The notes: generated by a model not told the origin, from the sequence alone. A stretch of 38,070 bases of DNA from Tissierellaceae bacterium (GCA_023229175.1 JALNZV010000020.1:1-38070), one strand, 5' to 3'. Counted from the first letter of the stretch, positions 15,457 to 25,394 are shown. Numbers and translations: made by a program.

Positions 15457-15906
15457 CTAAAATGTTTTTTTACTGTCAATCAATATGGTAACTGGTCCAT
15501 CATTAGTTAGATTTACTTTCATATCCGCACCAAATATTCCCTTTTCTGTGGAAACCCCTTTTCCTATGCACTTATCTATAAATTGCATATACATTTTTTC
15601 AGCTATTTCAGGATCTCCGGATTCAGTAAAACTCGGCCTTTTGCCCTTTTTTACATCTCCAAAGAGGGTAAACTGTGATATAATCAAGATTTCTCCGCCT
15701 ATATCCATAAGTGAAAGGTTCATTTTACCCTGTTTATCTTCAAAAATCCTCAGGCCTAATACCTTTTCCACCATATAATCTAAATCCTTTGTATCGTCTT
15801 CTTTACCTACACCTAAAAGAACAAGTAGGCCATTGTCAATTTCCCCAACAATTTCGTTATTTACCTTTACTGAAGCCTGTGAGACCCGCTGTACAACTGC
15901 TCTCAT
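15457..15906 (-). CDS. dtd: D-aminoacyl-tRNA deacylase
   Basis: Dtd hydrolyses D-amino acids (and mischarged glycine on tRNA-Ala) from tRNA, protecting translation. The 149-residue length is standard. It starts MRAVVQRVSQASVKV and carries the two family motifs: ISQFTLFGD (residues about 77-85) and NDGPVTILID (134-143), in which the Gly-Pro provides chiral proofreading. It lies 12 nt after relA, an association conserved in Firmicutes. Confidence 0.96.
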   Translation of the reverse strand: MRAVVQRVSQASVKVNNEIVGEIDNGLLVLLGVGKEDDTKDLDYMVEKVLGLRIFEDKQGKMNLSLMDIGGEILIISQFTLFGDVKKGKRPSFTESGDPEIAEKMYMQFIDKCIGKGVSTEKGIFGADMKVNLTNDGPVTILIDSKKTF

Positions 15907-15918
15907 ATAACATCCTCC

Positions 15919-18078
15919 TTATGCTGTCACTCTATAGACATCTAAAACATTCTTGATTTTCTTGATTTTTTTGATGGTATCTTTTAACTCTTCTATATCT
16001 CCAATCTCAAGGGTTAAGTTTATATATACGACTTTATCTCTAGATGTTCTGGCATTCAAAGACACAACTCCCAAATCCGCATCTGTAATCCTTTGGGTTA
16101 TATCTGCAAGAAGGCCCGATCTATCATAGGCTTTAATTTGAATTTCCGCTTTATAAGCAGCTTTTTTCTGTAAATCCCATTCAACTTCTATAAATCTCTC
16201 TGTATCTTCTGAAGCTGCAATATTTGGACAGTCTGACCTATGAACAGATACACCTCTACCTCTAGTTATATACCCTACAATTTCGTCTCCTGGCACAGGG
16301 TTACAGCATTTAGAGAATCGAATTTTAATATTATCTACACCTTTTACTCGAACTCCTTGGGTAGCCTTTGGTTTTTTAGGTATGGATTGCTGTATTTTGC
16401 TTTCAACAAAGGATTTCTCATCTTCAATTTTGTATAGTTCATTGTACTGTACCCTTAATTTAGAAATTACCTGATTCAACGTTGTGCTCCCGTATCCAAT
16501 GGAAGCATATAAATCTTCTACTGTATTTATGCTGGCCCTGTTTGCTATGGATTTTAACCATTCTTCCTTTAAAATTTCAGAAGGCTTATAACCCAACCTC
16601 TTTACTTCTTTTTCAAGGGCATCTTTTCCTTTTATTATATTTACGTCTTTTTCCTTGAGCTTAAACCATTGCCTGATTTTAGATTTGGCCTGAGTGCTTT
16701 TAACAATCTTTAGCCAGTCTCTACTGGGTCCATTGCTATTTGTCGATGTAATGACCTCTACTATATTTCCATTCCTAAGCTTGTAATTTAAAGGCACAAT
16801 TCTTCCATCAACCTTAGCTCCAACACATTTGTTTCCCACCTCTGTATGGACTCGATAAGCGAAGTCTATGGGAGTAGATCCATCTGGCAAGTTTATGATA
16901 TCTCCTTTTGGCGTAAATATAAATACTTCGTCAGTAAAGAAATCTATCTTTAAAGTTTCCATAAAATCCTTTGGATCATTGAGCTCCGATTGCCATTCAA
17001 GTAACTGTCTTAACCAAGTCAATTTATCGTCAAAATTGTCAGTTTTAGTTGCTCCTTCTTTGTATTTCCAATGGGCAGCAATGCCGTATTCTGCAGTTCT
17101 GTGCATATCCCATGTCCTTACCTGCACTTCGAATATCTCTCCCCTTAAGCCTATTACAGTAGTGTGAATAGATTGGTACATATTTGGCTTAGGCATGGCA
17201 ATATAGTCTTTAAACCTACCAGGCAGTGGTTTCCATAGATTGTGAACTATGCCCAGCACTTCATAGCAATCTTTCACATTATCGACGATAACCCTAATTG
17301 CAGTAAGATCAAATATCTGTTCAAAAGACTTCCCTTGATGAACCATCTTTTTATATATACTATAGAAGCTTTTTGGTCTGCCGCTAATGTCGTATCGTAT
17401 ATTTACTTCGCCTAATTTGCTGCCTAAAGTTTCGGTAATTGATTGTATATAGGCAATCCGCTCCTGTCTTCTAGCAGCCACTCTTTCCACTAAGTCGTAG
17501 TAGTTTGTCGGATCTAGATACCTTAGGGACAGATCTTCTAGTTCCCATTTTATTTTAGAAATCCCCAGCCTATGGGCCAATGGGGCATATATTTCCAAAG
17601 TCTCAAGGGCTTTTTCTTTTTTCTTTTCGTCACTCATATACTCCAATGTTCTCATATTGTGCAATCTATCGGCCAATTTCACTATTACAACCCTGATATC
17701 GTTTGCCATTGCTAAAACCATTTTTCTTAAATTTTCTGCTTGGTTTTCTTGCTTTGTTTTATATTGTAACTTCTTTAACTTAGTTACTCCCTCAACTAGG
17801 TCAGCAATCTCCACTCCAAATCTATCGGCAATCATTTCATGAGTTATTTCAGTATCCTCTATGACATCGTGAAGAAACCCTGCTACAATGGTGGCAGTGT
17901 CCATGTTCAAATCGGCCAAAATCATGGCGACGTTAAAGGGGTGAATAAAAAACTTCTCACCTGAATTTCTCGTCTGCCCTTCATGGGCAAATTGAGCAAA
18001 ATTATAGGCATCTATTATAAGACCTAAATCCGCTTGTGGATTATATTGTTCAATTTTTAATAGTAGTTTTTCTATCAT
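15919..18078 (-). CDS. relA: bifunctional (p)ppGpp synthetase/hydrolase, Rel type
   Basis: The enzyme makes (p)ppGpp under amino acid starvation and degrades it otherwise. ATG 18078 is chosen because AAGGTGA lies just upstream; the frame is open 15 codons further. The 719-residue protein has an intact HD hydrolase motif (FLHDVIEDTE, H70-D71), a synthetase domain with RPKSFYSIYKKM and YQSIHTTV, a TGS domain near 390-450 (TPKGDIINLPDGSTPIDFAY), a Cys-containing zinc-finger segment (RFSKCCNPVPGDEIVGYI) and a C-terminal ACT domain. Both activities therefore look intact. Confidence 0.96.
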   Translation of the reverse strand: MIEKLLLKIEQYNPQADLGLIIDAYNFAQFAHEGQTRNSGEKFFIHPFNVAMILADLNMDTATIVAGFLHDVIEDTEITHEMIADRFGVEIADLVEGVTKLKKLQYKTKQENQAENLRKMVLAMANDIRVVIVKLADRLHNMRTLEYMSDEKKKEKALETLEIYAPLAHRLGISKIKWELEDLSLRYLDPTNYYDLVERVAARRQERIAYIQSITETLGSKLGEVNIRYDISGRPKSFYSIYKKMVHQGKSFEQIFDLTAIRVIVDNVKDCYEVLGIVHNLWKPLPGRFKDYIAMPKPNMYQSIHTTVIGLRGEIFEVQVRTWDMHRTAEYGIAAHWKYKEGATKTDNFDDKLTWLRQLLEWQSELNDPKDFMETLKIDFFTDEVFIFTPKGDIINLPDGSTPIDFAYRVHTEVGNKCVGAKVDGRIVPLNYKLRNGNIVEVITSTNSNGPSRDWLKIVKSTQAKSKIRQWFKLKEKDVNIIKGKDALEKEVKRLGYKPSEILKEEWLKSIANRASINTVEDLYASIGYGSTTLNQVISKLRVQYNELYKIEDEKSFVESKIQQSIPKKPKATQGVRVKGVDNIKIRFSKCCNPVPGDEIVGYITRGRGVSVHRSDCPNIAASEDTERFIEVEWDLQKKAAYKAEIQIKAYDRSGLLADITQRITDADLGVVSLNARTSRDKVVYINLTLEIGDIEELKDTIKKIKKIKNVLDVYRVTA

Positions 18079-18182
18079 AAGGTTCACCTTTTCTAAGATA
18101 ATAAGATTTGTCCAATTAACCAATTATTTATTTATACCCTTTTTGACATCATTTTAACTTATGCTCTGCATTTTAACAATTA

Positions 18183-19952
18183 CTATCTAAACCTGTAGCT
18201 TTGTATTACTATCTGAATATTTGTAAACCCATTATATTCATTAATTGAAGGGTAGTACAAAGCATCCATGGTTATATTATTATTAAGCCCCTTATATACG
18301 TTGTCCAGCTCATCTCTCCCATAGTTTTCTATAACTTTGGATTCAAATGATTGTATATCTCCAAAAAACAAACCATCTATGGTAGTATCCTTATCCTGTA
18401 GTATTAATTTTAATACATTTTTATCTTTACCAAGCAAAAATCCCCTGTTAATTTTATATCCCTTTCCTCCAAATAATGGTTTATTATTCCCTTTTCCAAA
18501 TGGTTCTAAAACCTTTAATTCATTAATTAATTTAAAACTTAAATATCTCAAAGGCAATTCCATATCTATATATACTTTTGGAATTAAATCGTCTTCTGTT
18601 AAAGCAGTATTTTCATTTAATCTCTTTCTGAGTATGGGTATATGTCTTTCTTCAAGGGAAAGTCCTGCAGCCATAGGATGTCCACCAAATCTTGAAAGCA
18701 AATCTTTACATTTTGTTAGCTCATCAAACATATTGTATTCCTCTATGGACCTACCAGAGCCTTTGACTCCATCTTTGCCCATGGTTAGTACAATTGAAGG
18801 TTTGTTGTATCTTTCTTTTATTCTCCCTGCTATTATTCCAGCTACAGATTCATTTATCTCAGGTTCGTAAATAACAAGAACCTTATCTTCTTTAATATTA
18901 GTATTGTCAATAGTATTTGCTATTTTTTCAAATCCATTTAAGGTTAATAACTTTCGTTCCTCATTGTAGTTAAAAAGCTCTTTTGCAAATTTCGCTGCTG
19001 TTTCTTCATCTGGTGCAAGCAGAAGTTCCAATGATTTTAAAGCTGAATCTAACCTGCCAGATGCGTTGATATTAGGTCCTAATATAAATCCTATATGGTA
19101 AACGGAGATTTCCTTGTTCTCTATTCCAGTTTCTCTCATCAAAGCCTTTAATCCTATATTTTTTGTGTTGTTTAAAGAGTTCAGTCCATTTTTTACTATA
19201 ATTCTGTTTTCATCGACCAAATCCATTACATCGGAAACTGTTGCCATGGCCACATACTCCAATAGGGAATATGTAGAATCCACTTCCTTTTCTAAGGCTA
19301 TATAGAGGCCTTGAATTAATTTAAAAGCCACTGCAGCTCCACATAAATATTTGAATGGATATTTACATTCAATTTGCTTTGGATTTACTACAGCATCAGC
19401 GTCTACTTTGATATACTGTTTTTTATTTGTATTTTCATCGATTTCAAAGGGAATGTCGTGATGGTCCGTTACTATTACATTTAGCCCCAATTCCTTTGCT
19501 AGTTTTACCTGTTCTATGGCAGCTATTCCGTTGTCACATGTTATTATTGTATCAATATGGTCTTCCTTTGCCTTGTATACAATGTCCTTGTTAATGCCAT
19601 AACCGTCATTTACCCTATCTGGTATTGTATAATCTACGATCCCACCTAGTTTCTTAATTTCAGTATAAAGTATATAAATAGACATGACCCCATCGACGTC
19701 AAAGTCCCCCACTATCCTCATTTTTTTCTTCTGGATAATTTTTTCCTTTATAATCTTTGCTGCCTTATATAAATCTTTCATTTCCAATGGATTATACATT
19801 TTATTTAGATTGGGATTTAAAAAGAGCTCAATAGAGTTTTTATCTTTGATATCCCGATTTACTAATAATTTAGACAAAAATTCAGTAATATTGTGTTCCC
19901 GCGCAATTTTCTTATAGTCCCCTTTTTTATTCCGAATAAACCATTTCTCCAA
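18183..19952 (-). CDS. recJ: single-strand-specific 5'-3' exonuclease RecJ
   Basis: RecJ degrades single-stranded DNA 5' to 3' in recombination and mismatch repair. It shows the DHH phosphoesterase motifs: D-F-D-V-D-G near residue 83, then CDNGIA and TDHHDIP, and a DHHA1 segment ending GGHPMAAGLSL. The length (589 with the TTG start at 19952) matches the compact form. TTG is 8 nt from GGAG; other in-frame starts upstream lack a ribosome site. It precedes relA, but the apt gene usually between them is absent here. Confidence 0.95.
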   Translation of the reverse strand: MEKWFIRNKKGDYKKIAREHNITEFLSKLLVNRDIKDKNSIELFLNPNLNKMYNPLEMKDLYKAAKIIKEKIIQKKKMRIVGDFDVDGVMSIYILYTEIKKLGGIVDYTIPDRVNDGYGINKDIVYKAKEDHIDTIITCDNGIAAIEQVKLAKELGLNVIVTDHHDIPFEIDENTNKKQYIKVDADAVVNPKQIECKYPFKYLCGAAVAFKLIQGLYIALEKEVDSTYSLLEYVAMATVSDVMDLVDENRIIVKNGLNSLNNTKNIGLKALMRETGIENKEISVYHIGFILGPNINASGRLDSALKSLELLLAPDEETAAKFAKELFNYNEERKLLTLNGFEKIANTIDNTNIKEDKVLVIYEPEINESVAGIIAGRIKERYNKPSIVLTMGKDGVKGSGRSIEEYNMFDELTKCKDLLSRFGGHPMAAGLSLEERHIPILRKRLNENTALTEDDLIPKVYIDMELPLRYLSFKLINELKVLEPFGKGNNKPLFGGKGYKINRGFLLGKDKNVLKLILQDKDTTIDGLFFGDIQSFESKVIENYGRDELDNVYKGLNNNITMDALYYPSINEYNGFTNIQIVIQSYRFR

Positions 19953-20060
19953 TAATTTCACTCCATAAAATATATTTAGACTCACTAATTAGTAAGTAAA
20001 TTCTACCATGTTACGACATTTAATTCTAGTTAAATTTGCAATTCACCTTATTCTGCAATT

Positions 20061-20087
20061 AAAATAAAAACTGCCTATTTAGCAGTT
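20061..20087 (-). terminator. terminator after secF
   Basis: A 6-bp stem AACTGC/GCAGTT (20069-20074 and 20082-20087) with a 7-nt loop that includes the secF stop is followed on the minus strand by TTTATTTT. It separates secDF from recJ. Confidence 0.75.
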
Positions 20088-20941
20088 GTTATTTTTCGGT
20101 TTTTTAATTCATACCACAGGGGAGATGCAATAAATAGAGATGAATAAGTTCCTGCGATAATCCCTATCATTAGGGGCAAAGCTAAAATCTTAACATCTTC
20201 AACTCCTAATACGTACAATACTAAAACAGCGATAAAAGTCGTAAGAGATGTGTAAATAGTCCTTGTCAACGATTGTTTTATGCTGCTGTTAATTATATCT
20301 TCTGTGGATTTCCTAGGATAAAGTTTTATGTTCTCCCTCATTCTATCAAATATTACAATTGTATCGTTAATTGAATACCCTAGTACAGTTAATATCGCAG
20401 CAATAAAAGAGCTATTTATTGATATTCTAAAAATTGAATAAAATGAAAACATAATCAAAACATCATGGATTAAAGCCACAACAGCTGCAATACCAAAAGA
20501 AAACTCGAATCTCCAGCTAATATAAATTAACATGAGTACAGTTGCTATTAAGGTAGATAAAAGTGCTTTGTTTCTAATTTCTTTCCCCATATATGGACCA
20601 AACTTTTCCGATTGAAAATTGTCCTTATCAAGATTATATTTCTCCGTAAAACTATTAATTATTGTCCTTATTTCATCATTTGTAAGGTCAAGGGTGCTTT
20701 TTATGATAACCTCATTTTTATCCTTGCCCGCATGTAATATACTGGCTTCCCTATCGTATCCATCTATTATATCTCTTATCTCATTTACTGATATAAATTC
20801 CCCAATGTCTATTTGAATCAAGGTGCCTCCTGTAAAGTCAATTCCATAGTTGAGACCTTTAATCGCAAACATTAAAATCCCCACTATTATTATTAATATA
20901 GACATTATGGCAAATATTTTTCTATGTTTTAATACATCCAT
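20075..20941 (-). CDS. secF: protein-export membrane protein SecF
   Basis: SecF is the second half of the SecDF proton-driven accessory complex, which promotes release of exported proteins from SecYEG. The 288 residues contain an N-terminal membrane helix with GLNYGIDFTGGTLIQI, a small periplasmic-type domain, and five further helices carrying GYSINDTIVIFDRMREN, a SecF signature. ATG 20941 follows GGAGG. It is 12 nt after secD, with no fusion, as in many Clostridia. Confidence 0.96.
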   Translation of the reverse strand: MDVLKHRKIFAIMSILIIIVGILMFAIKGLNYGIDFTGGTLIQIDIGEFISVNEIRDIIDGYDREASILHAGKDKNEVIIKSTLDLTNDEIRTIINSFTEKYNLDKDNFQSEKFGPYMGKEIRNKALLSTLIATVLMLIYISWRFEFSFGIAAVVALIHDVLIMFSFYSIFRISINSSFIAAILTVLGYSINDTIVIFDRMRENIKLYPRKSTEDIINSSIKQSLTRTIYTSLTTFIAVLVLYVLGVEDVKILALPLMIGIIAGTYSSLFIASPLWYELKNRKITTAK

Positions 20942-20952
20942 TTCTTTACCTC

Positions 20953-22221
20953 CTATGCCCCATAAAGTTTGGGATTTTTGCCACCAAAGATTGAAACAGC
21001 AAGTCTTAGTAAGTATTTCGAGAAAACAACAGCTGTTATCATTGAAGCTATAATTCCAATGATTAGGGTAACGCCAAAGCCTTTAATCGGGCCAGTTCCA
21101 AAATAATATAATACTAAACCTGCTATTAAAGTAGTTATATTGGCATCTAGTACAGAGGAAAGGGCCCTTTTAAATCCTGTGTCAACTGAGGTTCTAATTG
21201 TTTTTCCTATTTTGATTTCTTCTTTTATCCTCTCAAATATTATAACATTGGCATCTACTGCCATTCCTATGGATAGTACTAGTCCTGCTATACCTGGTAA
21301 AGTTAATTTAGCTCCCAAAGCTGACATTGTAAATATAATAATTAATGTATAAACAATTAATCCTAGGGATGCGACAAAGCCAGGAATTCTGTAAATAACA
21401 ATCATGAAAACAAAAATAAGTAAAAGTGCTATTGCACCTGCCTCTATACTTCTTTCAAAGGCATTTAATCCAAGTGTCGGCCCTATGACTGAAGTTTGTA
21501 ATTCGTTCATCTCTACTGGCAAAGCTCCTGCCCTGATTAAGGTCGAGAGTTTGTTTGCACCATCTAAATCAAATTTTCCCGTAATAAATGCCTTCCCATT
21601 TGTAATAGGCTCCATATATTGTACTATGGGCGATGAAATTACTTGACCATCTAAGACTATGAACACAATTCTTTCTTCAGGTTCCATATTCTCTGATAAA
21701 ACGCTGGTTACTTCAGCAAAATTTTCTGTCCCCTCTTTATCCAGTTCCAGGCTAACAACAACTTCCTGCTGCCCGATTTCGTTGGTATGATATTGAACCT
21801 CGGATCCTTTTACATTTTTCCCAGTGATGACTACATTTCCGTCTGGGTCAATGAACTGCAGTTGAGCTGTTTTGCCAATTAGTTCTGTGGCTTCCTGGGG
21901 ATTGCTTATTCCTGCTAATTCAACCCTAATTCGATTTCCAGACTCAATTGATATATTTGGTTCTGAAACCCCTAGGCCGTTTATCCTCTCATTGATTATG
22001 GCCTTTGATTGCTCCATTAATCGCTGTAGTTCAGGTCCTTTTAGTTCAGTTTTAGCTTCCAAAACAACATATACTCCACCTGCCAAATCAAGACCAAGGT
22101 CTATCCCGTCTTTTGCCCTAGGTATCTGAATACTTCCAATTGTCGCCCCGTTTATTGCAACAAAAGAACCATATATAATTAGAGCTAATATTGCAATGAA
22201 AATAATTGCATTCTTTGTCAT
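20953..22221 (-). CDS. secD: protein-export membrane protein SecD
   Basis: SecD forms the other half of SecDF. The 422-residue protein has an N-terminal helix, the GLDLAGGVYVVLEA motif, a large extracytoplasmic P1 domain (residues about 60-230) and C-terminal helices with the signatures AGLVLSIGMAVDANVIIFER and ITTLIAGLVLYYFGTG. The Asp in MAVDANV is in a conserved membrane-embedded position linked to proton use. The start is ATG 22221 with AGGAGG. It is read with secF. Confidence 0.96.
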   Translation of the reverse strand: MTKNAIIFIAILALIIYGSFVAINGATIGSIQIPRAKDGIDLGLDLAGGVYVVLEAKTELKGPELQRLMEQSKAIINERINGLGVSEPNISIESGNRIRVELAGISNPQEATELIGKTAQLQFIDPDGNVVITGKNVKGSEVQYHTNEIGQQEVVVSLELDKEGTENFAEVTSVLSENMEPEERIVFIVLDGQVISSPIVQYMEPITNGKAFITGKFDLDGANKLSTLIRAGALPVEMNELQTSVIGPTLGLNAFERSIEAGAIALLLIFVFMIVIYRIPGFVASLGLIVYTLIIIFTMSALGAKLTLPGIAGLVLSIGMAVDANVIIFERIKEEIKIGKTIRTSVDTGFKRALSSVLDANITTLIAGLVLYYFGTGPIKGFGVTLIIGIIASMITAVVFSKYLLRLAVSIFGGKNPKLYGA

Positions 22222-22269
22222 GTTATACCTCCTGCCTTAAAAATCAATTTCGATTTAAAATTACTTTCA

Positions 22270-22297
22270 AACAAAAGATGGTGGTAAAACCACCATC
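22270..22297 (-). terminator. terminator after the TIGR04086 gene
   Basis: A perfect 8-bp stem GATGGTGG/CCACCATC (22277-22284 and 22290-22297) with a 5-nt loop is followed on the minus strand by TTTTGTTT. It isolates the TIGR04086 gene from secD, so secDF probably has its own promoter in 22222-22270. Confidence 0.8.
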
Positions 22298-22351
22298 CTT
22301 AGTGCTTATTTTTATAATTATATCACAATTTATTTCAATATAAAAGTAAAT

Positions 22352-22729
22352 TTACGAAATATTTATTCCTATTATCCCTCCAATTACCCCAGATACAGCA
22401 CTTATTATAAGCCTTGAAACTAAAAATACTTCCGACAACATGGGCCTAACAAAACCAAGACCTAAAATTAGTAATATTAAGTAATAAGCTATTCCAAGAA
22501 TCCCTCCATTTATCCACCCTTTTTCCTTAATCTTTGCGGATAAATAAATACTGCCTATTGCTATGCTAAGCATCAATACAATTGTATTTACTAAAGGTAT
22601 GATACCTTCGCCGATTTTTGTATATGCTAACAATACTGAAAAAACTAGTATGGAAACACCTGTGATTATAAATGACAGTATTAAACCTTTTCCTAAATAA
22701 ATCAGTTTAATTAAATTATTCCCTTTCAT
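22352..22729 (-). CDS. TIGR04086-family membrane protein
   Basis: The 125-residue protein has four predicted membrane helices, ending SGVIGGIIGINIS with Gly-rich turns. This matches the TIGR04086 family, which in Clostridia is typically encoded between yajC and secD; its function is unknown. ATG 22729 is chosen over 22744 because GAGGGGGG lies at the right distance. The SCIFF peptide and its radical-SAM maturase, which often sit near this gene, are absent between it and secD. Confidence 0.8.
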   Translation of the reverse strand: MKGNNLIKLIYLGKGLILSFIITGVSILVFSVLLAYTKIGEGIIPLVNTIVLMLSIAIGSIYLSAKIKEKGWINGGILGIAYYLILLILGLGFVRPMLSEVFLVSRLIISAVSGVIGGIIGINIS

Positions 22730-22792
22730 GATAGCCCCCCTCAATAAATTTTCCCTTAATTTAATTTATTTCAAGTGCTTCCCGTTTATTAC

Positions 22793-22828
22793 AACAAATA
22801 AAAAGCTCCCTGTAAATTAGGAAGCTTT
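22793..22828 (-). terminator. terminator after yajC
   Basis: The stem pairs AAAAGCTCCC (22801-22810) with a GGAAGCTTT half ending at 22828 around a short loop, and TTTTTATTTG follows on the minus strand. It ends the ruvC-to-yajC transcript. Confidence 0.75.
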
Positions 22829-22835
22829 AAAATTA

Positions 22836-23177
22836 TTAGTTTTCTTCGTCTTTCAATTCATCGGTTTTTGTTTCTTCATCGGTCAACTCTTCTTTTACAA
22901 GTTTTTCATTTTTCTTAACTACTGAGCCAATGGACCACTTCGTCATTTCTAGCCTAGTTTTGCTTGGGCCTGCTTCAATTAATACAATGTCTTCTCTTAC
23001 CTTAGTTACCTTGCCATAAATACCGCCAATTGTTACTATTTCATCGCCAATTCTTAGATTGTTTCTCATTTCTGTAACTTGGGCTTCCTTTTTCTTTTGA
23101 GGCCTAATTATTAGGAAATAAAAAACTACTAAAAATCCTAGTGTTACAATTAGCGGCGAAAATTGCTGTACATTCAT
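22836..23177 (-). CDS. yajC: preprotein translocase subunit YajC
   Basis: YajC binds SecDF and the translocase. The 113-residue protein has one N-terminal membrane helix (VTLGFLVVFYFLIIRPQKKK), then a small beta domain with MRNNLRIGDEIVTIGGIYG, the typical YajC signature, and a Glu/Asp-rich C-terminal tail. ATG 23177 follows AAGGAGGT. Its place between tgt and secDF is a conserved arrangement. Confidence 0.95.
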   Translation of the reverse strand: MNVQQFSPLIVTLGFLVVFYFLIIRPQKKKEAQVTEMRNNLRIGDEIVTIGGIYGKVTKVREDIVLIEAGPSKTRLEMTKWSIGSVVKKNEKLVKEELTDEETKTDELKDEEN

Positions 23178-23230
23178 TTAACTACCTCCTTTTCTATATA
23201 ATATTATACATCATTTCATAGATAATTCAT

Positions 23231-24355
23231 CTATATTTTGTCCATATAACCATATTTTTCATAAAATTCACTTTTGTATTCCATAAATCTATCTTCTTTT
23301 ATGGATTTGCGTATGTTTTCCATTAGGTCGATTAAAAAATGTAAATTATGAATCGTTGCAAGCCTCGCACCAAGTATTTCATTTACGTTAAAAAGGTGTC
23401 TAATATAAGCCCTTGAATAATTTGAACAAGTATAACAACTGCATTCAGAATCTAATTTTGAGAAATCCTTTGAATATTTGGCATTTCTTATAACCAACCT
23501 TCCGCTAGATGTGAGCACTGTTCCATTTCTTGCAATTCTAGTGGGTAGTACGCAATCAGCCATATCTATACCTTTCTCTACAGCCTCAAATAAATAATCA
23601 GGGGTGCCTACTCCCATTAGGTATCTAGGCTTATTCTTGGGTAAAAACGGTGTTGTATGCTCTAATATTTCACACATTAACTCCTTTGGCTCCCCAACAC
23701 TTAGGCCACCTACAGCATATCCGGGGAAATCTAATTCCACTAAATCCTTTGCACTCTTTTCCCTTAGGTCCTTATACATCCCACCTTGGACGATGCCGAA
23801 TAATCCCTGACTATCCCAATTTTTATGATAATCCTTGCATCTTTTTGCCCATCTAGTGGTCCTTTCCATGGATTCCTTTGAATATTCGTAACTAGCTGGA
23901 TATGGGGTGCACTCGTCAAAGCTCATCATTATATCGGATCCTAAGGCATTTTGTATTTCAATGGACTTCTCCGGACTTATGAAGTGGGTAGAACCGTCGA
24001 TATGGGACCTAAATTCTACACCTTCTTCTTTTATTTTCCTCAAATCCCCAAGGCTAAATACTTGAAACCCGCCACTATCCGTAAGAATTGGCCCGTTCCA
24101 ATTCATAAACTTGTGCAGGCCGCCTGCTTCTTTTATTAATTCGTGACCTGGTTTAAGATATAAGTGATATGTGTTAGAAAGTATTATTTGGGCACCTAAA
24201 TCCCTTACCTCTTCAGGCGTCATAGCCTTAACTGTACCCCTAGTTCCAACTGGCATAAAAATTGGCGTCTCTACTACGCCATGGGGTGTATGTAATTTTC
24301 CAAGCCTCGCCTTACTATCCTTAGCTTCTTTTAATAACTCAAATTTTATTGCCAT
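23231..24355 (-). CDS. tgt: queuine/preQ1 tRNA-guanine transglycosylase
   Basis: Tgt swaps guanine 34 of the GUN tRNAs for preQ1 in the queuosine pathway. The 374-residue protein shows the substrate-site DSGGFQVFSL near residues 91-100, the nucleophile region GVGTPDYLFEAV followed by DMADCVLPTR, and the zinc site C-x-C-x2-C with a distal His (CSCYTCSNYSRAYIRHLFN). It lies 13 nt after queA, whose product acts on the preQ1-tRNA made here. Confidence 0.97.
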   Translation of the reverse strand: MAIKFELLKEAKDSKARLGKLHTPHGVVETPIFMPVGTRGTVKAMTPEEVRDLGAQIILSNTYHLYLKPGHELIKEAGGLHKFMNWNGPILTDSGGFQVFSLGDLRKIKEEGVEFRSHIDGSTHFISPEKSIEIQNALGSDIMMSFDECTPYPASYEYSKESMERTTRWAKRCKDYHKNWDSQGLFGIVQGGMYKDLREKSAKDLVELDFPGYAVGGLSVGEPKELMCEILEHTTPFLPKNKPRYLMGVGTPDYLFEAVEKGIDMADCVLPTRIARNGTVLTSSGRLVIRNAKYSKDFSKLDSECSCYTCSNYSRAYIRHLFNVNEILGARLATIHNLHFLIDLMENIRKSIKEDRFMEYKSEFYEKYGYMDKI

Positions 24356-24368
24356 TGTATTCCTCCAA

Positions 24369-25394
24369 TTATTTTATAAACATTGCATCGCCAAAGCTAA
24401 AAAATCTATATCTTTGTTTTATGGCTTCGTCATAAGCCTTAAATACATTGTCTTTATTTGACAGTGCACTTACTAGCATTAACAATGTGGATTCAGGTAA
24501 GTGAAAGTTTGTAATCAACTTGTCTATAATTTTAAATTCGTATCCTGGATAAATAAAAATATCTGTCCAGCCGGATGCAGGGGAGATAAAACCGTTTTTA
24601 GCAGCTACTGTTTCTAAGGCCCTAGTGGAAGTGGTACCAACTGATATAATCTTCCCACCATTTTCCCTGCAATTATTAATAGTATTAGATGCTTCCTCCG
24701 AAATATTGAAGTATTCTGAATGCATGTGATGATCTAATATATTATCTGCTTTCACAGGTCTAAATGTACCAAGACCAACATGTAATGTTATATAGGCTAA
24801 ACTAACCCCTTTATTATATATTTCTTCCAAAAGGTGTTCTGTAAAATGTAATCCGGCAGTAGGTGCCGCAGCAGAGCCTTTATGTCTGGCATATACGGTT
24901 TGATATCTACTTTTATCGCTCAATTTTTCCGTTATATATGGTGGAAGGGGCATTTCCCCTAGCTGATCTAAAATTTCTTCAAAAATACCCTCATAATGAA
25001 ACTTAATTATTCGTGTACCGTCCTCGGCAATAGATAATACGTCTGCTTTTAAAATGCCACTGCCAAATTCAATTATACTTCCAGGTCTAACCTTTTTACC
25101 GGGTCTTACAAGACATTCCCAGCAATTATCTTCTAGTCTTTTTAATAGCAATATCTCTATTGCCTCTTCTTTTCCTAATCTATTGCCATAAAGCCTAGCT
25201 GGAATTACCTTGGTATCATTTAAAACTAAGCAATCCCCTGAATTTAAGTACTCTACTATATCTGTAAACTTTCTGTGTTCTAATTCACCTGTTAATCTAT
25301 CCAGTACCAGCAATCTCGAATCTTCTCTGTTGTTCAGTGGATGCTGTGCAATTAGCTCCTCAGGTAAATCATAATAAAATTCCCTTAGCTTCAT
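24369..25394 (-). CDS. queA: S-adenosylmethionine:tRNA ribosyltransferase-isomerase
   Basis: QueA transfers the ribosyl part of SAM to preQ1-tRNA, forming epoxyqueuosine. The 341-residue protein begins KLREFYYDLPEELIAQHPL and contains the family segments TVYARHKGSAAAPTAGLHF, THVGLGTFRPV-like and NFHLPESTLLMLVSAL. Its ATG shares one base with the stop of the SpoIID-domain gene (TAATG), so the two are translationally coupled. It works directly after Tgt. Confidence 0.96.
   Translation of the reverse strand: MKLREFYYDLPEELIAQHPLNNREDSRLLVLDRLTGELEHRKFTDIVEYLNSGDCLVLNDTKVIPARLYGNRLGKEEAIEILLLKRLEDNCWECLVRPGKKVRPGSIIEFGSGILKADVLSIAEDGTRIIKFHYEGIFEEILDQLGEMPLPPYITEKLSDKSRYQTVYARHKGSAAAPTAGLHFTEHLLEEIYNKGVSLAYITLHVGLGTFRPVKADNILDHHMHSEYFNISEEASNTINNCRENGGKIISVGTTSTRALETVAAKNGFISPASGWTDIFIYPGYEFKIIDKLITNFHLPESTLLMLVSALSNKDNVFKAYDEAIKQRYRFFSFGDAMFIK

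Noticed and set aside
22222..22351. SCIFF peptide gene expected near the TIGR04086 and secD genes
   Set aside because: No Cys-rich short frame with a ribosome site exists in this gap; it holds a terminator and AT-rich sequence only.
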